Assembly: GCF_958979055.1 (NCBI RefSeq)
Contig: NC_084894.1
Location: 1,679,001-1,743,000 of the forward strand
Reading direction: 5' to 3'
DNA length: 64,000 bases
DNA from: Alnus glutinosa
Lineage: Eukaryota; Streptophyta; Magnoliopsida; Fagales; Betulaceae
In this document: one piece after another, positions 43,581 to 55,381 of the stretch
Layout of the letters: the number at the start of each line of letters is the position of its first letter
How positions within the stretch are numbered: position 1 is the first letter of the stretch
Translations under genes and position numbers: made by a program
The notes under the pieces: model-generated
What the model was told of the DNA's origin: nothing
Seen by the model: the letters and a program-made list of their open reading frames with translations, nothing else
The model's database searches: none

Positions 43581-43975
43581 GAAGTCGTTTTAGGAGAAAA
43601 CGACTCCAAATTTGAGTCGTTTTTGCCTAAAAGGGCTCCAACAAAAATAATTTAAAAAAAAAAAAAAAAATTTATAAAAAATGTATACAAATTAAAAATA
43701 ATTAAATAAAAAAGGAAAAAACAAATTAAAAACAAATTTTTGTTTAAAAATAAACTGAAAATTATAAAAAATAAATAAACAAACAAACAAAAAAATTAAA
43801 ACTAGTTTTTATTTATTTATTTATTTATTTTTCCTATAATTTTTTGTTATCTTTTATATATATATATATTTATTTTATATATTTTTAAAAAAAATTAATA
43901 ATTTTATAAATGGTATTTTTGTCATTAATGGAAACATTGACATTTTTTGTTAGTTTGAGGGAGAACATTGACATA

Positions 43976-44993
43976 ATTGATAGTATCACGATCAATCACA
44001 TAGATCGTACCACGATCCATCATATGATCATACCATAATCCATCACTTAAATTGTACCACGATCAATCACACATGATCGTATCATGATCGATCACGTAGA
44101 TCGTACCACGATCCATCACATTGACCGTATTATGATCAATCACATAGATCGTACCACGATTATGGTACGATCTATGTGATCGATCGTGGAAGGATCTAAG
44201 AGTTATCTATCATGGTACAATCACGTGTGATCAATCGTGGTACGATCATATATGATCAATAGTGGTACGATCTATGTGATTGATCGTGGTACGACAATGT
44301 AATCGATCGTGAAACGATCTATGTGATCGATCGCGGTACGATCAATGTGATCGATCGTGGTACAATCATGTGATCGATCGTGGTACAATCTATGTGATCA
44401 ATCGTGGTACGATCTATGTGATCGATCGTGGTAGGATCTATGTGATCGATCGTGGTAGGATCTAAGTGTGATCGATCGTAATATGATCATGTGTGATCAA
44501 TAGTGATACCATCTATATGATTGATCGTAGTACGATCAATGTAATCGATTGTGGTACAATTTTTGTGATCAATTGTGGTACGATTTATGTGAGATTTTTT
44601 TTTTTTTAATTGTTGCAATTAGAGCCGTTTTTTTTATCAAAACGACTCTAATTGGAGTCGTTTTAACTAAAAACGGCTCTAATTTGAGCCCTTTTGATTA
44701 AAAACGACTCTAATTTGAGCCCTTTTTAGAAAAACGGCTCTAAGTGTGATCGATCGTGATAGGATCTAAGTGTGATTGATCGTGGTACGATCAATGTGAT
44801 CAATTTTGGTACGATCATGTGTGATCAATAGTGGTATGATCTATATGATCGATCGTGGTACGATCATGTGATCGATCGTGGAATGATCTATGTGATTGAT
44901 CGTGGTACGATCAATGTGATCGATCGTGGTACAATTTTTGTGATCAATCGTGATACAATTAATATGATCAATCGTTGTACGATTTATGTGAGA

Positions 44994-45038
<45 letters not shown>

Positions 45039-45340
45039 TCTAATTTGAGCCATTTTTAGAAAAGCGACTCTAATTTGAGCCCTTTTAAAAAAGCGATTCT
45101 AAGTGTGATTGATCATGATAGGATCTAAGTATGATTGATCGTGGTACGATCAATGTGATCAATTTTGGTACGATCATGTGTGATCAATAGTGGTATGATT
45201 TATATGATCGATCGTAGAATGATCTATGTGATTGATCGTGGTACGATCAATGTGATCGATCGTGGTAGAATTTTTGTGATCATTCGTGATACAATTAATA
45301 TGATCAATCGTGGTACGATTTATGTGAGACTTTAAAAAAA
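43976..45340. repeat. GATC-rich minisatellite with an orientation switch
   Basis: Dozens of variants of a unit of about 24 bp, GATCTATGTGATCGATCGTG + GTAC. From 43976 to about 44160 the units run in the opposite orientation (CACATAGATCGTACCACGAT); at about 44160 the orientation flips. Two larger blocks (about 44740-45055 and 45105-45385) are themselves repeats of each other, each ending in an A run and the CACTA subterminal motif. It is non-coding; frames here are repeat translations. Confidence 0.88.
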
Positions 45341-45723
45341 AAAAAAAAAAAAAAAAGGCTCTAATTTGAGCCATTTTTAGAAAAACGGCTCTAATTTGAG
45401 CCCTTTTAGAAAAGCGGCTCTAATTTGAGCCCTTTTGATAAAAACAGCTCTAATTAGAGCCGCTTTTTTAAAACGGCTCTAATTAGAGCTGTTTTTGTTA
45501 CACTAGCTCAAAATAATTGGAGCCATTTTATTTAAAACGGCTCTAATTAGAGCTGTTTTTTTATCAAAAGGCTCAAATTTATTTAGAGCCGTTTTATAAA
45601 AGCGGCTCTAATTAGAGCCGCTTTCCTAAAGCGGCTCTAATTAGAGCCGCTTTCCTAAAACGGCTCTAATAAAAACGACTTAAAAAGCCTTTTTTTTTTT
45701 TTTTTTGGTAGTGCTTTCATACC

Positions 45724-46690
45724 ATGGCTTTAGGCTTTAGCACTAGAGTATTCTCACACCTTGTTGCTTGTTGTTCTATCGGTGCCATATTCTATTTCTA
45801 CCACTAGCTCAAACTTCGACAAACCAAGAGTACTTGGGCTCATCCCTGACAGCGGAGAGCAGTGATTCTTACTGGGCATCCCCTTCTGGTGACTTTGCTT
45901 TTGGTTTCCAACAGATTGGGAAGGGAGGGTATCTACCAGCCATCTGGTTCGATAAAATACCTGAAAAAAACCATTGTCTGGTCAGCCAATGGAGACAATC
46001 TAGCACCATGAGGGTCCATTGTTAAACTTACAACAGATGGCCAATTTTACTCAATGACCCAATAGGGAAAGAGATATGGAAAGCTGATTTACTCGGTTCA
46101 GAAGTTGCCTATGCAGCCATGCTTGACAGTGGGAACTTCGTGCTGGCAAACAAGGACTTTGCCTATTTGTGGCCGAGTTTTGATCATCCAACTGACACAA
46201 TATTACCTACAAACATTACGAACAAGGGCAGCAAACTTGTTGCTCGTTATGCAGAAATGAACTGCTCTAATGGAAGGTTCCAGTTCACACTGCAATCGGA
46301 CGGAAATCTTATTCTGAAACTAGAACTTTCCCCTTGAATTCTGCTTACTGGTCAACTAAAACTGTCTTCAACCAGCCTGGCTCTGTATGTCTTACGACGA
46401 ACAGTACTAGAAACATACTTTATATACGATATCGCCATCACCTGGTCTTTCTTCGCCAGACTTGTATCAAAGAGCAATTCTTGAATATGAAGGAGTCTTC
46501 AGGCATTATGTATACCCGAAAAGCACAACTACTACAAATGCTGAGAATTGGTCCCCATTGTCGAGCTTCATACCTTCTAATATCTGCAATTGTCTTATAG
46601 AAGAGACAGGCAGTGGAGCTTGTGGCCGGGTTCAACAGCTACAGCACGCTAGGAGATCGTGGATTGATCCAAGGGCAGTGACCAAACTAG
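45724..46690 (+). pseudogene. LECRK pseudogene, relative of the 49.5-kb gene
   Basis: It aligns with exon 1 and the start of exon 2 of the intact gene downstream ([44 protein letters not shown]). Breaks include a frameshift in the signal peptide leading to a stop within about 30 codons, an extra A near 45970, further frame changes, and a deletion after CGRVQQLQ that joins GGAGATCGTGG to ATTGATCCAAG. The PAN, membrane and kinase parts are absent. At 46600-46625 the reading GAGACAGGCAGTGGAGC is continuous, so this relative never had the intron found there in the intact gene. The CACTA element ends 7 bp before the target repeat that precedes the ATG. Confidence 0.9.
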
Positions 46691-46699
46691 AGGGTGGCT

Positions 46700-46825
46700 G
46701 GTGGGAGCCATGACCCCCCTCCAGCATTTTTCTTTTTTCTTTTTCTTTTTCTTTTTTTTTTTTTTTTGTAAAAATTGCATGTTTTTTTTTAAGCTTTTAA
46801 TTTTGTTTAAAAAAACATTTTAAAA
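46700..46825. other. Low-complexity spacer downstream of the pseudogene
   Basis: It starts with CCATGACCCCCCTCC, a phrase seen in dispersed repeats, then T-rich runs. No gene. Confidence 0.4.
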
Positions 46826-46826
46826 C

Positions 46827-47466
46827 ATCGTTTGGTTTGCGGAATGACTATTCCATTAGGAAAAAGAATAATTATTCCTAAGAATAGAAGCTGATGGAAT
46901 GGAATGATTATTCTTAATCTTTAGTTTGGTAACAACTAATATATATTAATTGGAATACAATCAAAATTACTAAAAAAATCCTTACATTATATAAATTTTA
47001 AAAATAATAAATAATAAAAATAAAAACTTAAATTATAAAATAAAAATAAAAATAAAAAATTGAAAACTATAGGGTGACCGACCACCACAATTGGTGCTCG
47101 GCCACCCACGAAATATACAAGGGATGGCTGCGGCCACCCCCTGAGTGGTCAACCGGGGTGGCCTATGCCACCCCCAAATCGCCCTGGGGATGGTGAGATC
47201 ACACTCGGAGCCGTGGTCGGCCAGCCACTGTTAAGGGGGTGGAGTTTCGATTTTTCACCCTTTTTTTTTTAAAAAAAAAAAAAAAGAAACTAAAAGAGAA
47301 TAAAAATTAATTAATTGTTTTTTTTGAAAAATCTAGTCTATTCCCATTAGAATAGTTATTTTTCTTATTTTTTAGAGGAATAGGTAATAATTTTCGTAAG
47401 AAAATGGGTATTCCAATGGGAAAAAGTATTCTAAAAAATAGACTCACACCAAACAGAAGAGACTAT
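46827..47466. mobile_element. MITE-like element with GTTTGGT termini
   Basis: The left end CGTTTGGTTTGCGGAATGAC and the inverted right end GTTTGGTGTGAGTCTATTTT share the terminal block and a following TATTCC/GAATA-rich part. The interior contains a GC-rich segment (47080-47240, GCCACC/GGTGGC phrases). Only moderately supported because the arms are diverged. Confidence 0.45.
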
Positions 47467-47469
47467 TCC

Positions 47470-47906
47470 ATACGAATAGTCTTATATTATTTCAACTTTG
47501 GCCCTTCAAAGAAATTTTACTACAGTCTGAAATTAGCTACTATTAGACAGAGTCCTTTACCATTTTGCCATCAATAAAGTCATTTTCATCTTCACTTGAA
47601 GACTTTTTGAAAACTTGAAGATCAAGGTCAAAAATTGTGCCCTTCTAAAAAAGACTTGAAGATCGAAGTCAAAAATAAAGGCCGACAGCTTCAGATACTT
47701 TTCACACGTACAAACGGTTAGAATATATGGTAATCAAATCCTATAATTTTGATTACAATTAATATGTAAATAGATAATATTTTAATATCAATCAAATATA
47801 AAATATACAAAAAAAAATATAATTTATTTTCTATATAGTCTAACACAATCACTGGTATGGACTCATACCCATAATTTAAAATGCTGAAGTTGCTGGTCCA
47901 ACAGGT

Positions 47907-47978
<72 letters not shown>

Positions 47979-49510
47979 CTACTCATTTTGTATAATTAAG
48001 ACTATTGCTTGGCCCGTAAAGGACGGGAACTCACACACCACAATCAAAAGTCGGGTTGTGATAGAGGGGGTCCTCCTCTCTTTAATAATAAAAAAATATA
48101 ATTGTATTGAAAAAAGACAAAAAAATAAAAAGTAAAAGTACACTTTTTTTAATAAATTTGCATTTTCTATCGTAAACGGGAGGAGGGGGGCGGTTAAAGG
48201 TCCTCCCTCTTTCACAACCCTCAAAAGTCCTATGACTCATGTGAGCAGTAAATTGATTAGAAACATTATCATCCAAAGCGGCCACAAAGGGATTTACGTA
48301 CAGCCAAAGGCAAAGCAAATGGCTCCGACTGGGGTACGTAGTTCCTTTTGGAAATATATCCTTGCAAGCACATCAACGGAACCAGCACCTCAAAAGGTTA
48401 GATCTGAATGACCGACAATCAGCCACACCACAAATACATAAGAAAGAATAAGGTCATATTTGGTATACAGAACATATACAAAAATAGAACAATTATTTTT
48501 ATTTTTGGAATAGTTATTTGTCATATGATTGCTCTATTTCATTTAGTGAAATTAATTCTTTCCATTTTAAATGAAATGTCAGAATTTGAAGTTAGTACAT
48601 CTAACGGTGTATATAAAGTTAATATTGACATATTTTTTAAAATTTAAAATAATATCAAATCATGTACACTATTAGATGTATTAACTTTAAATCCTAATCA
48701 TAAAATGAATAAATAACATCCATTTCATTTAATTGAAGGTCTTGTTTTGTTGTCTTTTATGGCTGATTTATTGTGCTTTTTTTTTTTTTTTTATTTGTTT
48801 GTTTTTTTTTTTTTTTTTTTTTTTTGTTTTTTTTTTTTTTTTTTTTTATTGATTATTGATTATGCAAAACCCACTTTCACACAAAGATTGTTGCCTTGTG
48901 CTTTTGTGACCTTTTTCTCAACAGCAACAGACGTACTAAGTCATAATACTAACTTAGGACGATATTGATATGGTGTTTTTGGTAATTAAAGATTATTGAG
49001 TGGAGTAAATTTTTTTTTTTTTTTAATAGTAAGAAGAAGTGATTCTTGTGATATAAAGTAGAAATAATTTATATGAAAAAGTAAAAAAAAGAAAAAAAAA
49101 ATTGTATTGTATTTGAATAGTAATAAAAAATTATTGATATGATATAAAAAGTGAAAAGAGTTAAAATATTTTGAAGTTGATTATTTTTTAAAAAAAATTA
49201 AAAATAAAGGAGAGGTTATTTATTATTATTATTATTATTTTATAGATATAAAGGAGAGGCTATTATTTGAGTAGCCAGAACCTTTACATTTGCTGAAATT
49301 TAGAAATGGCTTTTCCCATAGTCAATAGTCATTAGTCATAGACTCATAGGTACATCTCCGAAGAAAAAACAAAACACAATTCTTTCTACTTTTTCTTTTG
49401 GCGTGCGTATTTGTGAATACATTCATTTGAACTCAAAGATGTATTCATAATAGGATCGGAAGATGTCTCCACGGTAGATGTTTTTCAGGAAAAATACAGC
49501 ACTCTTTCAT
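47470..49510. other. AT-rich upstream region of the 49.5-kb LECRK
   Basis: It contains an (AT) microsatellite of about 66 bp (47910-47975), a T-rich tract (48778-48847), (TTA)n near 49221-49241 and TATAGATATAAAGGAG near 49240. No gene is supported. An 81-codon frame (47979-48224 minus) has no domain. Confidence 0.45.
47910..47975. repeat. (AT)n microsatellite
   Basis: About 33 uninterrupted AT units, likely highly variable in length between individuals. Confidence 0.95.
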
Positions 49511-49513
49511 ACC

Positions 49514-52194
49514 ATGGCTTTAGCACTAGCATATTCTCTGATCACGTTGTTGCTTCTTGTTCAATCGGTGCCATATTCCGCCACTGCTCAAACCTCGACA
49601 AACAAATCCTTAGGCTCATCCCTGACTGCGCAGAACAAAGATTCTTACTGGGCATCCCTTTCTCGTGACTTTGCTTTTGGTTTCCAACAGATCGGGAAGG
49701 GAGGGTATCTACTGGCCATCTGGTTCAACAACATACCTGAAAAAACCGTTGTCTGGTCAGCCAACGGAAATAATCTAGCCCCAAGAGGATCCGTTGTTCA
49801 ACTTACCGCAGACGGCCAACTTCTGCTCAATGATCCAACTGGGAAACAGATATGGCGAGCTAATTGGGACGGTTCAGAAGTTGCCTATGGAGCCATGCTT
49901 GACAGTGGAAACTTCGTGCTGGCAAGACAGGACTCTCACCATTTATGGCAGAGTTTTGATCATCCTACCGACACAATATTACCTACACAGATTATGAACA
50001 AGAACAGCCAACTTGTTGCTCGTTATGCAGAGAGGAACTACTCTAATGGAAGGTTCCAATTCACACTGAAATTGGACGGAAATCTTGTGCTTGAAGCAAG
50101 AGCTTTCCCCTTGAATTCTTCTAGCTTTGCTTATTGGTCAAGTGAAACTGCAGGCACTGGCTTTCAGGTGGTCTTCGACCAGTCTGGCTCTCTATATGTT
50201 AGTGGGAATAGCGGAAGCATACTAAAGAATATATCAGAACCTACTAGTTCTCCGAAATACTACTACCACAGAGCAATTCTTGAATATGATGGAGTCTTTA
50301 GGCATTATTTATACCGGAAAAGCACAACTACTGCAGATGCTGGGAATTGGCTTATGCCCATCTGGTCCCCTTCGTCGAGCTTCATACCTTCTAATATCTG
50401 CTCTATCGGAGGAGAGACAGGTTGTTAATAATTTAATTTATATTTTAACATTTTTTTTCACTGTCATGTACATGGGTTCAAACTTTTTCGAAACGCATGA
50501 AATATTTAATTGAAATGTAAATTGTAAAGTCAAAGGTTTGAATTCGTGACTTTTTTGATACCATATTAAAATCACCTATAATTTCAAAAGTTTAAATCAA
50601 TAAGAATATATAAATTTAATTATTTAATTTATATTATAACACAGCTGGTAGCGGAGCTTGTGGGTTCAACAGCTACTGCAAGCTGGGAGATTATGGGAGA
50701 CGGAGTTGCCATTGTCCAAATGGATACACCTTCATTGATCCAGATGACGTTATGAAAGGATGTAAACAGAACTTCATTTCACAAAGCTGTGATGAAGAAA
50801 CGGATAATTTTGATTTTCATCGCATGCCAAATACAGATTGGCCCTGGCATGATTATGAACATTTTCAAGGCCAAACTGAGGTTTGGTGCAAGAAAGCTTG
50901 CTTGGTAGACTGTTTCTGTGCGGCTGCAATTTACAGAAATGGTGAGTGTTGGAAGAAGAAAATTCCTCTTTCAAATGGGAGGATGGATCTCAGTGTTAGA
51001 GGAAGTGCCCTGATCAAATTTAGGAAAGACAATTCTACATTGAATCCTTCAAGCGCAGGTCGGTCAACTCTGCTCTTAAGCAGCTCGGTGTTCCTGAACT
51101 TACTCTTGCTATTGGCAGCCTTTCTGGTTATTTTTCGCTTGAATTATTGGAAGCAAGAGGTGCTTCAAGTACACCAAGTCATGCCAGGCATAAACTTGCA
51201 AAGTTTCACTTATGAGGAACTTAGAAAAGCTACAAATGGATTCAAGGAAGAGCTGGGGAGAGGTGCTTTTGCAACAGTTTACAAAGGGTCTCTAGAATCT
51301 GATGATATAATCCATGTTGCGGTTAAAAGGTTGAACAACATGGTGAGACAAAGCGATCTAGAGTTCAAAGCCGAATTGAGTGCTATTGGCAGGACAAATC
51401 ACAGAAATTTGGTCCAACTGCTGGGATTCTGCAACGAGGGGGAGCACCGGCTTCTTGTGTATGAATTCATGAGCTATGGTTCTGTAGCAAGCTTGCTCTT
51501 TGGAGGTTCAAAACCTAGCTGGTACTATTAAATCACTGCTTATCTCAAAAACTTACGTCGATACGGATAAATGAATTTAATCTTTAATTTATATTCTACC
51601 AGGAAACAAAGAATGCAAATTGCGTTGGGATCTGCAAGAGGGCTGTCTTACTTGCATGAAGAGTGCAGAAGCCGGATCATACACTGTGATATCAAGCCAC
51701 AAAACATCCTTCTGGACGAGACATGGACAGCTAGAATTTCTGACTTCGGAATAGCCAAGCTTTTGAAGACAGACCAGACTCGAACGACGACCAGAATCCG
51801 GGGAACTAAAGGGTATGTAGCGCCTGAATGGTTCAGAAACATGCCTGTTACAGTCAAGGTAGATGTTTATAGCTTTGGCATAGTGTTGCTAGAGCTCATC
51901 TGCTGCAGGAAGAATTTTGAAGTGGAGGTAGAAGATGAGAATCAGATCATACTAGCCGATTGGGCATGTGATTGCTACTACGAGAGGAAACTGGATCTGC
52001 TAGTGGCGAATGATGAGAAGGCAATGGATGACATGGAGAGAGTAGAGAAATATGTGATGATTGCCATATGGTGCATTCAGGGGGATCCATTAGTGAGGCC
52101 AACAATGAAGAAAGTGGTACAGATGATGGAAGGATCTGTTGAAGTCTCAGTTCCTCCGGTGCCATCCTCGTTTACTAGTTCAATATCTAATTAA
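49514..52194 (+). CDS. G-type lectin S-receptor-like Ser/Thr kinase, LECRK class, three exons
   Basis: Exons 49514-50420, 50645-51521 and 51603-52194, joined in phases 1 and 2, give 791 residues ending SISN-stop. Both introns have GT...AG ends. Parts: signal peptide ([19 protein letters not shown]), bulb-lectin ([19 protein letters not shown]), EGF-like ([13 protein letters not shown]), PAN ([16 protein letters not shown]), membrane helix (about 444-466), kinase with GRGAFA (507), Lys530, HCDIKPQN (Asp624), DFG (642-644) and a normal APE (668-670). It is a non-RD kinase. I chose the second ATG (49514) over 49478 because the signal peptide starts there and the paralogous pseudogene matches from there. 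Its relatives in this window are intronless, so both introns look like gains; see the two intron entries. Confidence 0.95.
50423..50641 (-). mobile_element. TRIM-like element forming intron 1 of the LECRK
   Basis: Intron 1 (50421-50644) is almost entirely an element with LTR-like ends. The block TTTAATTTATATT(T/A)TAACA occurs at 50432-50450 and 50624-50641, and TGTTAA opens the left end. A primer-site complement TTGATACCAT lies at 50555-50564 next to the right-hand LTR-like copy (50564-50641), so the element reads on the minus strand. The flanks CAGGT (50418-50422) and CAGCT (50642-50646) match at 4 of 5 bases, as a target duplication. The splice donor GT is in the left target copy and the acceptor AG in the right one. 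Confidence 0.7.
51526..51601 (-). mobile_element. Solo-LTR-like element forming intron 2 of the LECRK
   Basis: The 81-bp intron 2 contains a 76-bp unit, TATTAAATCACTGCTTATCT ... TTTAATTTATATTCTACCA. On the minus strand it begins TGGTAGAATATAAATTAAAG and ends GTGATTTAATA, the same family of ends as in intron 1. The flanks GGTAC (51521-51525) and GGAAA (51602-51606) agree at only 3 of 5 bases. The acceptor AG is formed by the last base of the unit plus the first base of the right flank, and the donor GT lies in the left flank. Confidence 0.6.
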
Positions 52195-52199
52195 ATACT

Positions 52200-52360
52200 C
52201 TTTGTTTGATTGTCAGTGCTATCAGTAAGTTGAGTAAGATCAAGGAATGGTCCTCATGAATGTATAATATATATATATATATATATACACATTAGTGTCT
52301 ACATAGACTCTATGCCTATTTAATCTGGACATTCAGGAATATTCATCAGTTGTGCTCTTC
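52200..52360 (+). other. 3' region of the 49.5-kb LECRK
   Basis: It presumably contains the 3' untranslated region, and an (AT) run at 52266-52287. No polyadenylation signal stands out. Confidence 0.4.
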
Positions 52361-52361
52361 C

Positions 52362-52930
52362 TTGAAAGAAAAGATAATGACATAGAAAAATAAAGACAAT
52401 AGTGAAAATAATAAAATAGAGACAAAAGAATTTTACGTAATTTTGGTCTATGACCTACATCCACATGATAAAGTTCAAAGGACTACATTATATTCTTATT
52501 TCTGTTGATAAATTTACAGTACAAATTATCGCTAGCTATTAATGTTAGTTTATTGGTTACATTTTGTTGACAAAATCACTACTATATTAGGGTACTGCTG
52601 AAACAGGAATGACGTAAATTTAGAGAATTTTTTAGAGATATTTAGAATATTTTCTCCAATATTGAAAGAAAAGATAATGACAGAGAAAAATAAAAATAAT
52701 AGCGGAAATAATAAAATAAAGACAAAAGAATTTTACGTAGTTTGATCTATGACCTACATCCACATGATAAAGTCCAAAGGACTACATCATACTCTTATTT
52801 CTCTTGATAAATTTACAATACAAATGATTGCCATTAATGTTAGTTTATTAGTTACATTCCGTTGACAAAATCACTAGCATATTATGGTACTGCTGAAACA
52901 GGAATGTCGTAATTCAGAGAATGCCTCACT
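52362..52930. repeat. Tandem duplication, 300-bp unit
   Basis: Copies start TTGAAAGAAAAGATAATGAC at 52362 and 52662. They share CTATGACCTACATCCACATG, AAGGACTACAT(T/C)ATA and GGTACTGCTGAAACAGGAAT. Non-coding, with the look of an LTR fragment. Confidence 0.85.
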
Positions 52931-55345
52931 TTTTACAGAAAAGCGTAAGTGAGAATTTCGAATTTCAACATGACATTTCGACATCATCAGTGTTAAGAAT
53001 TAGCAACAGAATATATTTTTTTTCTTAACAACTGGAAACATAACACTTTAGAGCTAACTGAATTACTTCAATATATAAAAATACGAACCATTTGTTCTAA
53101 TATAATAAATACATCCATAATAATAACATATGTGCCACATGCAGTACTAATAATACGTATAGTACTCGACCACATTTTATCCTAAATAATATTTACATAC
53201 TAAATGTCTCGTCCATAAACATAAATTAGCAGGTCCTTTCTTCCTTCTTGCAAAAACTCGCATATGATTGTACGTGGTGTTAACCACAATCCTATACTAT
53301 GGTCAAGTGAGTCAACGGTCCTCAACTACATAATGAAATACTAAATCATTTAAAAAGTACACTAGGCAATCAAATGATGACAATTATTTACACATACACA
53401 CAATCACATTTATACATCTACTTTAATTCTTCACTTATTTGGAGCGGTACCTCTAGTTAACACATTATTTAGAGCCATATATTTTTATTACTAAGCCATA
53501 CCTCCTTTATTGGAACCATACTTTCTATACTGGAGCCGTACCTCCATTATCGGAGCCATATTTCCAATACTGAAGCCAAACCTATGTTACTAGAGCCATA
53601 CCTCCATTTTCTTTTAGTCTTTAGCAGATTCATAACTCATATCCGTTAAATATACACCAGAGCATAATATGCAAACAACAACATATATGTAGTTCCAACA
53701 AAACATATTAAATATATAAAATGCCAAACAACTCGTATACAATTAAATAAAACAGAAATCACTATATTACTAAAGACCACAACCACGTATCATCCCCAGT
53801 TAGTAAGAAATACTCACAGTTATTTTCTTAAAATAGTGTTGACAGCTAAATGTTCACTGCACATATTTTAGTACAAATGATAGTAAACTAGTATAATTCA
53901 CTAAAAACACATTTAAATATTATTTTAATTTCCGACCTTTAAACCTTAATATAATTTATTATTTCAATATTATTACAACATATACAATTTGTTCAATTAC
54001 ATTTTATTACTAATCTTTTATGCGGATATTATCACGGCATTTATTTAAACCCTTAAACATCTATTTATCAAAACAAATCTCATAATAGTATAATATTCTT
54101 TTTATCAAAATAGATATATCAGTTTGAAACTCATAATCGATTTTACAACAGGGTGTTGCAACCCAAAATGACTAAATCATTATTTAAATAATATTAAAGC
54201 AAGTATTGTTTCAGTTATTCTAACTGAAACAGTGAGATACCAAAATAGGTTTAAGTCAACATATAGCTTAATTTTTTATATCCAATGAACTTAATAACAT
54301 CATTAATATAATTAATGAGTTTTATACTTTAAAAAAAACTACATAAAATAACCTTATTTTAATGTTTATAAAATCTAACAGAATAATGACATTAATATAT
54401 TAAATGCATAATAACATTTTAAAATATTTGGGCAGCATAACGACACTTTAGAAATATTTTCATTTTAAATCGGTTAGAATAACACCATTATTATTTTAAA
54501 TTAATGCCTAATAATTTAAAATATTTGGGCATCATTAAAAATATTCTAGTTGTCAAGATATATAAAAGTGTGCATATATATATATATAAAACTCACAGAC
54601 AACGTGGACCAGGAGCATGAACCAAGGGTATATTAAGTGACTGAACATTCGATCTGGAGACAACAGAAGGAGGGATTTAAGCCATGTTTCTCTACTGAAC
54701 GTGAAGCAGGGCCGTCTCCTTGTTATCTTCCTTTTTCTCCTTTTCTTCAACTGGAGTCGAACACATGCATGAGAGAAGCAGTGTGTAAATTTAAAGAAAC
54801 ACATTCAAGCAAAGAGGAAAACAACTGAATAAGGAGGAAGAGAGGAGCAGCCGTTCGATCGACTTACTGCTAGAAATAGCAACGGAGAAGCAAAGAAGGA
54901 GAGTGTTTCTGGAGAGAAAGACGTCGAGTTATAGAGAGAGCTAGAGCTTTGGCTTTCTCTGAGGTGTGAAAATGCATTGAGAGGTGCCTTCTTCTATTTA
55001 TTGTCTATAGACAAACGGGAGGTTGAGATCAATTGGCAAAGGTTGATCAAAGGTTGAGAGAGTTTCGTGGAAAGAACGCTTATGGACGGCGGCAGCAAGT
55101 TGAACGGTGAGTCACGATAGCAATAAATAACCACTCAACCAAAATCTCTCATCTACTTAAGTAACTATTGGTTGGGTTCTAACTAATTACTTCTTGACTT
55201 TGTTCTCTTGTAATTAGGTATTGATGTTTAAGATTGCTCAAGAAGTACTGGTCAAGGGCTGGAGGTTGCACGTGGGTGATGCCTTGTCTTCGGGAGTACT
55301 ACACGCAGCTGAGGGTATTTTAAGCAACTAAAGTTCTATTTCTAG

Positions 55346-55381
<36 letters not shown>

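Larger units (their letters stand above)
41681..45713. mobile_element. Non-autonomous CACTA (En/Spm) element
   Basis: The left end CACTACAAAAAAAA and the right end TTTTTTGGTAGTG are inverted, and the flanks are the 3-bp duplication CTT (41678-41680 and 45714-45716), all diagnostic of CACTA elements. Both subterminal zones (about 41705-42215 and 44610-45680) are arrays of a 10-bp motif, GAGCCGTTTT/GAGTCGTTTT and its inverse, the usual layout of transposase-binding sites. There is no transposase frame. The interior holds a short GC-rich minisatellite, a large palindrome and a long GATC-rich minisatellite. The element lies just upstream of the start codon of a LECRK pseudogene. Confidence 0.93.

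Noticed and set aside
43976..45340. CRISPR-like repeat array
   Set aside because: Units are contiguous and degenerate, without unique spacers, and lie inside a plant CACTA element.
44841..45374. 66-70-codon frames with repeated DHINRTTI-like sequence
   Set aside because: Translations of the GATC minisatellite.
47881..48135. Frame with a long Tyr-Ile repeat
   Set aside because: Translation of the (AT)n microsatellite.
49478..49513. Upstream ATG of the 49.5-kb LECRK
   Set aside because: It would put 12 unrelated residues before the signal peptide. The paralogues start at the second ATG.
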